NCBI GenBank assembly: GCA_016210825.1
Contig: JACQTM010000394.1
Span: 1-13,756, forward strand
DNA: 13,756 nt
Direction of reading: 5' to 3'
Source: Hyphomicrobiales bacterium
Lineage (GTDB): Bacteria; Pseudomonadota; Alphaproteobacteria; Rhizobiales; Xanthobacteraceae
In this document: piece after piece, positions 7,207 to 13,756 of the stretch
Numbering within the stretch: position 1 is the stretch's first letter
Layout of the letters: every line of letters begins with the position of its first letter
The notes under the pieces: generated by a model
Seen by the model: only the letters and a program-made list of their open reading frames with translations
Database searches by the model: none
Told to the model about the DNA's origin: nothing
Position numbers and translations under genes: made by a program

Positions 7207-8186
7207 CGCCCGCCCGCGCATCGTCACGATCCGGCAACCGAACCACGGCGGTCCGCTGGGGGCGCCTGTTGCGCGAGCTTGGTCATCGCGTCCACATCGC
7301 TATGGACTATCGCGGCGAACAAGCGGACTTGATGATCGCGTTGCATGCGTGGCGCAGTGCGGATGCCATCCGCGACTTTCGTAGAGCTTATCCACAGCGG
7401 CCATTGATCGTCGCGCTGACCGGCACTGACATCTACCATTATATTGATCACGATTCCGTGCGAACCTTGCGTTCGCTCGCATTCGCGGATCGCCTAGTCG
7501 GACTACAGGAACTGGCGCGACAACGCCTGCCGAAACGCTATCGTTCGAAATTTCGCGTCATCCATCAATCGGCGCCGCCAATTTCGCGCCGCGCCAAAAC
7601 ACGAAATCGCGCCATCGACATCGCCGTGATTGGGCAATTGCGTCAGGTCAAGGACCCGCTGCGCGCGGCGAAGGCGGCGCGCCATTTGCCTCGGGATTCG
7701 CGCATCCGCGTCATTCACCTTGGCGGCGCCGAGACGCAGCGATGGGCCAATGCGGCAAGGGCAGAGATGAAAGCCAATCCGCGCTATGTCTGGCACGGCG
7801 AACGGCCGGGTGCCGAGGTGCGCCGCTTGCTCGGCCGCGCGCAAGCGCTTGTCTTGTCCTCGCAGAGCGAGGGCGGCGCCAATGTGATCTCTGAAGCGGT
7901 CGCCGCCAATGTCCCTGTGCTCGCATCACGGATCGATGGATCGGTCGGACTGCTTGGCAGCGATTATCCCGGCTATTTTCCCGTCGGGGATACCAAGGCG
8001 CTTACACGCTTGTTGCAGCGGGCCGAGACCGATCGGGATTTCCTTTCGGCATTGCGTCGTGCCGTAGCACGGCGTGCACATTACTTTACACGGTCGCGTG
8101 AAAGGGCGGCGTGGAAGTTGTTGCTTGAGGAACTCATACCATCATCCCGGACACGCCGCAGGCGGCGCATGCCGCGACAGTGGTGA
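7188..8186 (+). CDS. senB: Selenosugar synthase SenB (GT4-like glycosyltransferase, TIGR04348 type)
   Basis: Predicted to form the C-Se bond of a selenosugar from selenophosphate and a UDP-sugar (UDP-GlcNAc in the characterised system), providing the selenium donor for SenA. 332 residues, cytosolic. Family-typical N-terminus NIILITPARASSRSGNRTTA with AVRWGRLLRELGH, then LMIALHAWRSADAI (48-61) and VALTGTDIYHYID (75-87). The C-terminal nucleotide-sugar half starts near IGQLRQVKDPLRAAKA (148-163) and carries the GT4 E-x7-E pattern, E228 to E236, in SQSEGGANVISEAVA. It ends with a basic tail (RTRRRRRMPRQW). ATG 7188 is chosen because MNIILITPA matches the family N-terminus exactly; the upstream extension to 7092 reads back through senA. 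It is divergent to senA with overlapping start codons, and an SDR gene follows after 22 bases. Confidence 0.88.
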   Translation: MNIILITPARASSRSGNRTTAVRWGRLLRELGHRVHIAMDYRGEQADLMIALHAWRSADAIRDFRRAYPQRPLIVALTGTDIYHYIDHDSVRTLRSLAFADRLVGLQELARQRLPKRYRSKFRVIHQSAPPISRRAKTRNRAIDIAVIGQLRQVKDPLRAAKAARHLPRDSRIRVIHLGGAETQRWANAARAEMKANPRYVWHGERPGAEVRRLLGRAQALVLSSQSEGGANVISEAVAANVPVLASRIDGSVGLLGSDYPGYFPVGDTKALTRLLQRAETDRDFLSALRRAVARRAHYFTRSRERAAWKLLLEELIPSSRTRRRRRMPRQW

Positions 8187-8208
8187 GACGTACTGTTACA
8201 ATTAAGCT

Positions 8209-9129
8209 GTGACGGCCACCAACGATCGCATCGTCACTGTTTTTGGCGGGACCGGGTTTCTCGGCCGCCGTGTCGTTTGGCATCTCCTAAAATCGAGCTT
8301 TTCGGTTCGCGTTGCGTCACGGCATCCCGAGCGAAGCCGCAAACTGTTTGACGCCCATGATCCACGCCTTCATGCGATCAGGGCCGATATTCACGACGAT
8401 CGGTCGATCGCCAATGCAATGACTGGCGCTTATGCTGCCGTCAACGCCGTCAGTCTTTATGTCGAACATGGACGCCAGACATTTCACTCCGTGCATGTCG
8501 AAGCGGCGCAGCGGGTCGCTGCGCTTGCACGTCGAGCCGGTGTCGAACGGTTCGCTCATGTTTCCGGAATCGGCGCGGATGCCGCATCGCCATCATCATA
8601 TGTCCGAAAGCGCGGCGAAGGCGAAATAGCCGTCCGCGCCGCCTTTCCCGGCGCATTGCTCTTGCGTCCGTCCGTCATGTTCGGACCGGACGACGCATTT
8701 TTCACAACCATCCTCCAACTCCTCCGTCGGCTGCCGGCCTATCCAATGTTCGGCCGCGGCCTGACGAAACTACAGCCCGCCTTCGTGGACGACGTCGCCG
8801 AGGCAATCGTACGCGCATTGCAACGAGCAACAATGTCCGCGGTCACGATCGAGTGCGGTGGCCCGCAAGTCTACACTTATGAGCAGCTTCTCCGAACCAT
8901 CGCACGCGCCGACCATCTGGAACCATTTCTTGTTCCGGTGCCGTTCGCGGCATGGCACGCGCTCGCCTTGATCGCGGAAATAATCCCGCACCCGCCGATC
9001 ACGCGAAATCAGGTTGAGCTCATGCAAATTGACAACGTAGTTTCCCCTGAAGCGGTGGGATTTGGCGAATTTGGCATTTCGCCACGCTCGGTCGAAGAGA
9101 TCCTTCAGGAAATTTTATGGGATCACTGA
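8209..9129 (+). CDS. NDUFA9-like atypical short-chain dehydrogenase / NAD(P)-binding protein
   Basis: 306 residues, Rossmann-fold extended SDR of the complex I NDUFA9-like group; such proteins bind NAD(P)H and often have no known catalytic role. Seen: dinucleotide motif GGTGFLG (13-19), strand VRVASRHPER, ADIHDDRSIANAM, NAVSLYVEHG, HVSGIGADAAS, LLRPSVMFGPDD and a C-terminal FVDDVAEAIVRAL. At the SDR YxxxK position the sequence reads YVRKR, so the usual Lys is Arg, which argues against a classical dehydrogenase reaction. GTG start at 8209 without an obvious ribosome site; no better in-frame start precedes the Rossmann strand. It is 22 bases after senB on the same strand, likely cotranscribed, but a role in selenoneine metabolism is only inference. 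The 3' end overlaps the convergent DCC gene by 15 bases. Confidence 0.82.
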   Translation: MTATNDRIVTVFGGTGFLGRRVVWHLLKSSFSVRVASRHPERSRKLFDAHDPRLHAIRADIHDDRSIANAMTGAYAAVNAVSLYVEHGRQTFHSVHVEAAQRVAALARRAGVERFAHVSGIGADAASPSSYVRKRGEGEIAVRAAFPGALLLRPSVMFGPDDAFFTTILQLLRRLPAYPMFGRGLTKLQPAFVDDVAEAIVRALQRATMSAVTIECGGPQVYTYEQLLRTIARADHLEPFLVPVPFAAWHALALIAEIIPHPPITRNQVELMQIDNVVSPEAVGFGEFGISPRSVEEILQEILWDH

Positions 9130-9582
9130 CGGCCAGGAACGATCCGCCGCCGGCAGCATGCAATCATCGCGACGGCCAAACCAGCGGTAACGATTGCGTG
9201 CGACGATGTCATAGACCGTATCGCGCAATGGGCGCGGAATGAGGAGGAATGCCGATGTCCAGCCCCAGTACGGCAATTCGCGCGCAATCCGCAACACGGC
9301 GTCGGATTTTATGAAGCCTCTGCCGTTCGCGATGAACGCGAACGAATCCGGCTGATCGGGGTCGATGCCAAGCTGCAGGGCGTGTGTACGCCCCTCTTCG
9401 AGCTGGATCGGAACGAAGCGAAAATAGCGGCGGCGATCGCGTTTATTCACGAAACGGCAGCCCCACGAACACAGCACACAGACGCCGTCGAACAGGATCA
9501 GCCCGTGCGGCGATAGGCTGCCGCCGGGACTATTCAAGTCGATGACGATCGCCGCGCCGGTCTGCATGGATGAAGCAGACAT
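9115..9582 (-). CDS. DCC-family (DUF393) predicted thiol-disulfide oxidoreductase
   Basis: 155 residues, cytosolic. The family hallmark FDGVCVLC (31-38) gives a CxxC pair, C35/C38, in a thioredoxin-like context, followed by FVNKRDRRRYFRFVPIQ, SDAVLRIARELPYWGW and the C-terminal NRYRWFGRRDDCMLP with a third conserved Cys. The members are predicted redox proteins; substrates are unknown. ATG at 9582; Met at 9567 is an alternative, and neither has a clear ribosome site. It lies 28 bases downstream of the tRNA-Met gene on the same strand with no visible terminator, so it may be read from the tRNA promoter. Its last 15 bases overlap the convergent SDR gene. Confidence 0.88.
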   Translation of the reverse strand: MSASSMQTGAAIVIDLNSPGGSLSPHGLILFDGVCVLCSWGCRFVNKRDRRRYFRFVPIQLEEGRTHALQLGIDPDQPDSFAFIANGRGFIKSDAVLRIARELPYWGWTSAFLLIPRPLRDTVYDIVARNRYRWFGRRDDCMLPAADRSWPSVIP

Positions 9583-9610
9583 CCGATAATTCAGCTAATC
9601 CCGTAAAGTC

Positions 9611-9687
9611 TGGTAGCGGAGGACGGATTCGAACCGCCGACACACGGATTATGATTCCGCTGCTCTAACCACCTGAGCTACTCCGCC
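9611..9687 (-). tRNA. tRNA-Met (anticodon CAT)
   Basis: Full cloverleaf on the minus strand, 77 bases with encoded CCA. The acceptor arm GGCGGAG pairs with CTCCGCT (first pair G-U), discriminator A. The D arm has AGCTCAGGTGGTTAGAGC. The anticodon stem GCGGA/TCCGT surrounds loop ATCATAA, with CAT at positions 34-36. The T arm carries GGTTCGAATCC. The acceptor starts with a G-U pair rather than the initiator's C-A mismatch, and the anticodon stem lacks the initiator's three G-C pairs, so this is elongator Met; the CAT-reading tRNA-Ile2 is less likely but cannot be excluded by eye. Confidence 0.93.
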
Positions 9688-9710
9688 ATCCAGATGCGGG
9701 AATAGGTAGG

Positions 9711-9739
9711 ATATAGGGAGCGCCCGGAAATGCTGTCAA
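9711..9739 (-). promoter_or_regulatory. Sigma-70 promoter of tRNA-Met
   Basis: On the minus strand, a perfect TTGACA (9734-9739), 17-base spacer and CTATAT (9711-9716), the usual form of strong housekeeping promoters in alphaproteobacteria. Transcription would start near 9704, about 17 bases before the mature tRNA 5' end, and could continue into the DCC gene. Confidence 0.75.
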
Positions 9740-9778
9740 GCAAGCGGGCGCCCGGCGCAATGGGGTGGTCGGACGGCG

Positions 9779-10468
9779 TCAGCCCGGCTTGCCAACGCCA
9801 GTGCGTATCCCGCCGCGCGCCGTCTCTGGCGCTATCTTGCCATAGCGGATCAGAGAAAAATGCCCGAGTGGCGGCATCGGCCGCCGCTCGATCAATGCTA
9901 CGTCCTGCTGGCGTGCGGCCCATTTCCGGAGACGTCCCCAGGGAAATTCCGGCCGCCAGCCGAGCCGGCGCGCGACCGGCGCAAACCACATCTCGAAGGC
10001 GCGGCGAAGCCCCGTTTCCGCGCCAATATGATTGACAAGCACGATCTCGCCGCCGGGCTTTAGCACGCGTGAGAATTCATCGAGCGTGCCCTCCGGGTCG
10101 GGCACGGCGGTGATGACATATTGTGCCACGACCACGTCGAAGCAATTGTCGGCAAAGGCAAGCTTAGCGGCGTCCATCACGGCAAGGCCGTGAACGTTGG
10201 TTAGGCGCTTTTCCGCCACGCGCTCTTGTGCCTTGCGCAGCATCGGCTCGGAAATATCGACGCCGACGAGGCGACTGGCATTTGAATAATCGGGCAGCGA
10301 AATTCCGGTGCCGACGCCAACTTCGAGGATCGACCCGCCGATACGCTCCGCCGCGGCCGTCGCGGCGATGCGCCCGCGCTCGAAAACCGCGCCGAATACG
10401 AGGTCATACACCGGGGCCCAGCGCGCGTAGGCCTTGGTGATCGTTGCCTTGTCGAGTTCGTCCCCCAT
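9779..10468 (-). CDS. pmtA: PmtA-like phosphatidylethanolamine N-methyltransferase
   Basis: Class I SAM-dependent methyltransferase, 229 residues, of the Rhodobacter/Rhizobium PmtA type, which converts phosphatidylethanolamine stepwise to phosphatidylcholine at the inner membrane. Seen: N-terminal YARWAPVYDLVFG, motif I ILEVGVGTGISL, VGVDISEPMLRKAQERV, the catalytic-domain stretch FDVVVAQYVITAVPDPEGTLDEF, RVLKPGGEIVLVNHIGAE, and GWRPEFPWGRLRKW. The VAQYVITAVPDPE and NHIGAE blocks are what separates this family from generic UbiE-like enzymes. It begins 26 bases after the mnmA stop on the same strand, so the two probably share a transcript although their functions are unrelated. Ribosome site weak. 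A related aminolipid or quinone methyltransferase is possible but less likely. Confidence 0.85.
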   Translation of the reverse strand: MGDELDKATITKAYARWAPVYDLVFGAVFERGRIAATAAAERIGGSILEVGVGTGISLPDYSNASRLVGVDISEPMLRKAQERVAEKRLTNVHGLAVMDAAKLAFADNCFDVVVAQYVITAVPDPEGTLDEFSRVLKPGGEIVLVNHIGAETGLRRAFEMWFAPVARRLGWRPEFPWGRLRKWAARQQDVALIERRPMPPLGHFSLIRYGKIAPETARGGIRTGVGKPG

Positions 10469-10494
10469 GCCCGGCGCCGTCCTAATTCACGAAC

Positions 10495-11688
10495 TCATCC
10501 ACGCACGGCTTGTACCGGACGTTCGCGGCCATGCACCGGGACGTTATCCATCGCCGCCGCGGCGCTCTTGATAAAGCCGCCGCCAAGAACGCGCGCCTGA
10601 CCTTCGGCCGCGTCGTAGAAAACGCAGGCTTGGCCGGGAGAGACGCCGTCTTCGCCGTCGGTTAATTCGACTTCGTATTGGCCGCCCGCCTTGCGCAACC
10701 AGGCCGGCGCGGGCGGACGCGTCGAACGCACTTTCACAAAGACTTCGCGTCCGCCGCCGGCGAGCGCCTGATCAATACTGCCGTCGCCGATCCAATTGAC
10801 GTCGCGCAGCCGGATGCGGCGCGTGCGCAGAGCTTCGCGCGGGCCGACCACGACACGCCGGTTCGCCGCGTCGAGCCGCACCACATATAGCGGCGATCCT
10901 GCGGCAATGCCGAGGCCGCGGCGCTGGCCGACGGTGAAATGGATGATGCCCTCGTGACGGCCGAGCACGTTGCCGGAAAGATCGACGATGTCGCCCGCGT
11001 TGGCCGCGCCGGGATGCAAGCGCTCGATCACGTCGGTGTAGCGGCCAGACGGCACGAAGCAGATGTCCTGGCTGTCGTGCTTGTCGGCGACCGCCAGCCC
11101 GAAACGGCGCGCCAACTCGCGCGTTTCCGCCTTGGCGCGCTCACCGAGCGGGAAACGTAACAGATCGAGCTGCGCGTGCGTCGTGGCAAAGAGGAAATAA
11201 CTCTGATCGCGCTCGGCCTCGCGGGCACGAAAAAGCGCGTGGGAACCATCGGGCATGCGCCGCGATGCCACGTAATGGCCGGTCGCAAGCACTTTGGCAC
11301 CAAGCTCGCGCGCGGTCGCGAGCAGATCGTGGAATTTGATCGCGACGTTGCAATCCACGCACGGCACCGGCGTCTCGCCCGCAACATAGCTCTCCGCGAA
11401 ACGATCGATCACCGCTTCCTTGAAACGGCTTTCGTAGTCGAGGACGTAATGCGGAATGTCAATGCGGTCGGCCACCGCTCTTGCGTCGTGAATATCGCGG
11501 CCCGCACAACAGGCGCCCTTGCGATGCATCGCCTCGCCGTGATCGTAGAGTTGCAGGGTAACGCCCACAACGTCGTAGCCCTCGGCCTTGAGCAGGGCCG
11601 CGGTCACCGACGAATCGACGCCACCCGACATCGCGACGACGACGCGCGTTGCCTCCGGTCTGCCTTCGACGTCGAGACTGTTCTGCAT
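10495..11688 (-). CDS. mnmA: tRNA-specific 2-thiouridylase MnmA
   Basis: ATP-dependent thiolation of U34 in tRNA Lys, Glu and Gln to 2-thiouridine, with sulfur relayed to its catalytic cysteine. 397 residues from ATG 11688. The PP-loop SGGVDSS is at 21-27; the ADP-side motif TGHYVA at 136-141; the catalytic pair is C113 (PVPCVDCN) and C210 (SQDICFVP). The C-terminal beta domain has HFTVGQRRGLGIA and SPGQACVFYD. CCAGRDIHDARAVAD is the alphaproteobacterial form of this segment. A longer frame reaches 11829 but would add 47 unconserved residues running through the promoter region, so it is rejected. First gene of a likely mnmA-pmtA unit; a sigma-70-like promoter lies about 60 bases upstream. Confidence 0.95.
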   Translation of the reverse strand: MQNSLDVEGRPEATRVVVAMSGGVDSSVTAALLKAEGYDVVGVTLQLYDHGEAMHRKGACCAGRDIHDARAVADRIDIPHYVLDYESRFKEAVIDRFAESYVAGETPVPCVDCNVAIKFHDLLATARELGAKVLATGHYVASRRMPDGSHALFRAREAERDQSYFLFATTHAQLDLLRFPLGERAKAETRELARRFGLAVADKHDSQDICFVPSGRYTDVIERLHPGAANAGDIVDLSGNVLGRHEGIIHFTVGQRRGLGIAAGSPLYVVRLDAANRRVVVGPREALRTRRIRLRDVNWIGDGSIDQALAGGGREVFVKVRSTRPPAPAWLRKAGGQYEVELTDGEDGVSPGQACVFYDAAEGQARVLGGGFIKSAAAAMDNVPVHGRERPVQAVRG

Positions 11689-11749
11689 CGGCTTTCTCGG
11701 CTGCTGCCATGCTCCGGGGCGATCGATCCGATCATCGCGACCCAGTTTT

Positions 11750-11777
11750 ACTATAGATGTGCACGGCGTAGTCACAA
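11750..11777 (-). promoter_or_regulatory. Candidate mnmA promoter
   Basis: On the minus strand TTGTGA (11772-11777), 16-base spacer, TATAGT (11750-11755). The -10 has one mismatch from TATAAT and the -35 has two from TTGACA. It would give a leader of about 55 bases before the ATG at 11688. Confidence 0.4.
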
Positions 11778-11790
11778 TGCACGGCCGATC

Positions 11791-11805
11791 CGGCAATTCT
11801 TGCCG
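11791..11805 (+). promoter_or_regulatory. Inverted repeat, candidate sigma-54 activator (FlbD/ftr-like) site
   Basis: CGGCAA-TTC-TTGCCG, a perfect 6-bp inverted repeat with a 3-base spacer, centred about 116 bases before the start of transcription predicted from the sigma-54 promoter. Sigma-54 activators usually bind near this distance, and the CGGCAA/TTGCCG half-sites resemble Caulobacter ftr elements bound by FlbD as I recall them. It could instead act on mnmA. Confidence 0.45.
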
Positions 11806-11887
11806 CCCGGTCGCTTCGGCACTCGGCAATCGTCCTCCGGTAAACTATCAAATTATTGAAAACATTGCACTTTTTATTCCATCGCTG

Positions 11888-11903
11888 TGGCGTGCCGATT
11901 GCA
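11888..11903 (+). promoter_or_regulatory. Sigma-54 (RpoN) -24/-12 promoter of fliK
   Basis: TGGC at 11888-11891, 7 bases, TTGCA at 11899-11903. The GG and GC are separated exactly as in the consensus TGGCACG-N4-TTGCW. The predicted start of transcription is near 11914, leaving a 30-base leader with GAGG (11934-11937) before the fliK GTG. Sigma-54 control of hook-stage genes is known in Caulobacter and other alphaproteobacteria. Confidence 0.65.
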
Positions 11904-11943
11904 AGCCAATGGCCGGGCCCATTCCAGACCATCGAGGTGTTCC

Positions 11944-13515
11944 GTGCCGAGCGTCGCGTCCGAATTGAAACTCCTTGCCGTAAAGCTCTTCCAGCATAAA
12001 TCTCCCACCCCCCAGGCTTCCGCGCAGGGCGAAGCAAACGCAAGTCCGTTTGCCCTTTTCCTCGATGCCGACACGACCGCCAAGGCGCCGCCATCCACGC
12101 GTTATGACCGGCGCGAGCCACCGGAAAACCTGAGTAAAACGGCGCGTGCCGAGACCAAGCCGAAGGCGGAGCGGGACGATCGCGTCGGTGCCAGGAGCAC
12201 CGACGACAAGTCGAAGTCCGCGGCGGACCGGAATACGACCGACCGCGTCAGCGACCGCAAACGCAACGAGACCGAAGCGGCGGCCGACACCAAGGATACC
12301 GCCCGCTCCGATGCGGATTCCGCGCCGGATACCGAAAGCATCAAAATCAGTACGAGCCTCGATGCCACAGCGGCGGTATCGGCCGATCCGAACGAAATCG
12401 TTACGCAAACCGATTTGTCCACGGCCGAGCCGGCAGCGGTTGTTGTTGCTGTCGATACGACTATCGAAATTACTCCGGACGACAATGAACAAGCTACCGA
12501 CCAAGCGGCTGCGCAGGAAATCATCGCCGCGACGGCAATTGATACTGCGATCCCTGCCGCGGCAACGCATGCCGATGGCACCGCTTCCGCCGAAATTAAT
12601 GCACAATCTACCGATGCGCCCGCTCTCGCCGCAGAAGCCAGCGCGCGAGCCGGCGCGGTGGGAGACAATGTGCAAGCTGCCGCGGAAGATGACGCACCGG
12701 AACACACTAAGTTCGCCAATCCCGGTGTGGATCGTAAAACCAAAACAGCCACCGTGGAAAATTCCGCCCGCGCGCACCCGCAAGCCGCAGCGCACGCGCA
12801 CGTACGCGATACCGCGCGCGATTCGGCTACGCCCACTGACGAGGTACTCGAAAGCGCGCAGCCACAAGCAAATGACGACGAGGACGCAACGGCCGGCGAG
12901 ACCAAGCCCGCGCAAGATGCCACGCGTGTTCCAGCACCGGACCGGCCGTCGCCCGGCAACGACACCACGTCCGCCGCCCGGCCAACGATCGATCCAGTGC
13001 AGGGGCTCGCCGCCGCGACATCCGGGCTGCACGCGGTAACGCGGGCGGCCAATGCCCATGCCGCGTTCGTTGCTGCGCCCGCCGCCCTCGATCACGCTCA
13101 AGGCGTGCCGTTTCAAGGCATCGCGGTGGAAATCGCCGCGCAGGCGCGTAACGGCGTCAATCGCTTCGAAATCCGGCTCGATCCACCGGAGCTCGGCCGT
13201 ATCGATGTGCGCCTCGACGTCGATCGCGGCGGTAACGTCACCTCGCGCCTTTTGGTCGAACGCGCCGAGACGCTCGACCTTCTCCGCCGCGATGCGACGC
13301 AGCTCGAACGCGCTTTGCAAGACGCGGGGTTGAAGACCAGCGACAATGGCCTGCAATTCTCATTGCGCGATCAGGCCTATTCCCAACGCGACGACGCGTC
13401 GGACGGGCGTGGTGCACGCATCATTGTTGCCGATGAGGATGCCCCGATTGAAACCGCGACGCGCGGCTATCGTAATTTCGGCGGCCTCGGCGGCGGCGTC
13501 GATATCCGCGTTTAG
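11944..13515 (+). CDS. fliK: Flagellar hook-length control protein FliK
   Basis: Molecular ruler secreted through the flagellar export apparatus; it sets hook length and triggers the switch to filament export. 523 residues. GTG 11944 is chosen because GAGG lies 6 bases before it; the GTG at 11887 lies upstream of the predicted start of transcription. The short N-terminus (PSVASELKLLAVKLF) is followed by a very long Ala/Thr/Asp/Glu-rich low-complexity region (about 20-385), the expected disordered ruler. The C-terminal Flg_hook domain spans about 390-463: FQGIAVEIAAQARNG, then NRFEIRLDPPELGRIDVRL, then ERAETLDLLRRDATQLERAL and QDAGLK. It ends with a Gly-rich tail (FGGLGGGVDIRV). flgD follows after 11 bases, with its Shine-Dalgarno overlapping the fliK stop. 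Confidence 0.93.
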   Translation: MPSVASELKLLAVKLFQHKSPTPQASAQGEANASPFALFLDADTTAKAPPSTRYDRREPPENLSKTARAETKPKAERDDRVGARSTDDKSKSAADRNTTDRVSDRKRNETEAAADTKDTARSDADSAPDTESIKISTSLDATAAVSADPNEIVTQTDLSTAEPAAVVVAVDTTIEITPDDNEQATDQAAAQEIIAATAIDTAIPAAATHADGTASAEINAQSTDAPALAAEASARAGAVGDNVQAAAEDDAPEHTKFANPGVDRKTKTATVENSARAHPQAAAHAHVRDTARDSATPTDEVLESAQPQANDDEDATAGETKPAQDATRVPAPDRPSPGNDTTSAARPTIDPVQGLAAATSGLHAVTRAANAHAAFVAAPAALDHAQGVPFQGIAVEIAAQARNGVNRFEIRLDPPELGRIDVRLDVDRGGNVTSRLLVERAETLDLLRRDATQLERALQDAGLKTSDNGLQFSLRDQAYSQRDDASDGRGARIIVADEDAPIETATRGYRNFGGLGGGVDIRV

Positions 13516-13519
13516 GAGG
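13514..13519 (+). promoter_or_regulatory. flgD ribosome binding site overlapping the fliK stop
   Basis: AGGAGG begins inside the fliK stop codon TAG (13513-13515) and stands 7 bases before the flgD ATG, an arrangement that favours translational coupling of the two hook proteins. Confidence 0.75.
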
Positions 13520-13526
13520 CCGCACC

Positions 13527-13756
13527 ATGCCGACGACCAGCATCATCCCCGCAACCACGAGCTCGGTGACCTCCGCGATCACGAGTGCGAACGCGAACGC
13601 TTCGTCGTCTATCACGGGTGTCAATCGCAACACGATTGCGGGAAACTTCCAGACCTTCCTGCAATTGCTGACGACGCAATTGAGGAATCAGAATCCCCTC
13701 GATCCGCTCGATACCAACCAATTCACCCAGCAGCTGGTGCTATTCGCGCAGGTTGA
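13527..13756 (+). CDS. flgD: Flagellar hook assembly scaffold protein FlgD (partial, C-terminus off right edge)
   Basis: Hook-capping scaffold needed for polymerisation of hook protein FlgE outside the cell; secreted by the flagellar export system. 76 codons are visible. The N-terminus is a Ser/Thr/Ala-rich leader (residues 1-30), then the family hallmark NFQTFLQLLTTQLRNQNPLDPLD (40-62) and TNQFTQQLVLFAQV, which fits the FlgD pattern FLxLLxxQLxxQxPxxPxD followed by FxxQLxxFxxVE. It starts 11 bases after fliK with a perfect AGGAGG. The rest of the protein, and probably flgE, lies beyond the window. Confidence 0.93.
   Translation, partial: MPTTSIIPATTSSVTSAITSANANASSSITGVNRNTIAGNFQTFLQLLTTQLRNQNPLDPLDTNQFTQQLVLFAQV

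Noticed and set aside
11176..11859. 227-codon plus-strand frame opposite mnmA
   Set aside because: Shadow of a well-conserved MnmA; it shows no recognisable domain and crosses the mnmA promoter.
11848..13356. 502-codon open frame on the minus strand opposite fliK, plus a 316-codon minus frame (12102-13052) and a 297-codon plus frame (12146-13039)
   Set aside because: They lie opposite or out of frame with the biased, low-complexity part of fliK; composition (Arg/Gly/Ser/Ala runs) is typical of shadow frames, and there are no domain motifs or ribosome sites.
1..13756. Mobile elements, CRISPR arrays, prophage or defence genes
   Set aside because: No transposase or integrase, terminal repeats, spaced direct repeats or defence motifs were seen; apart from the egt/sen genes the window is ordinary chromosomal content.

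Overview
The window looks like chromosomal DNA of a GC-rich alphaproteobacterium, probably Hyphomicrobiales (Xanthobacteraceae/Nitrobacteraceae-like). Reasons are the DUF3775 protein, a Rhodobacter/Rhizobium-type PmtA methyltransferase, the alphaproteobacterial style of the MnmA and FliK proteins, a candidate EcfG-type promoter and a sigma-54 flagellar promoter. The placement is inference from protein style; no taxonomic marker is present. No mobile element, CRISPR array or phage gene was seen.

Layout. Positions 1-2027 (minus strand) hold egtB followed by egtD, which runs off the left edge: the ergothioneine genes. Positions 2374-4001 (plus) hold a stress-type promoter candidate, a small secreted protein and an MltB-like lytic transglycosylase, ending at a terminator shared with a convergent secreted polysaccharide deacetylase (4082-4996, minus). 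A DUF3775 protein follows (5222-5653, minus). Positions 5867-8186 hold the most notable pair: senA (minus) and senB (plus), diverging from start codons that physically overlap. A NDUFA9-like atypical SDR follows senB by 22 bases. Convergent to it lies a DCC-family thiol oxidoreductase, then tRNA-Met(CAT) with a strong promoter, then the mnmA-pmtA unit (all minus). The right end (11944-13756, plus) starts a flagellar hook operon, fliK-flgD, behind a sigma-54-type promoter with an upstream inverted repeat.

How the genes fit together. EgtD makes hercynine from histidine. EgtB couples hercynine to a sulfur donor (ergothioneine route). SenB should make a selenosugar from selenophosphate and a UDP-sugar, and SenA should couple it to hercynine (selenoneine route). 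One hercynine source would therefore feed a sulfur and a selenium branch encoded within about 8 kb. No selenophosphate synthetase (SenC/SelD) and no EgtE-like lyase is in the window, so those steps must be supplied from elsewhere. The remaining genes are cell-wall, lipid, tRNA-modification and flagellar housekeeping.
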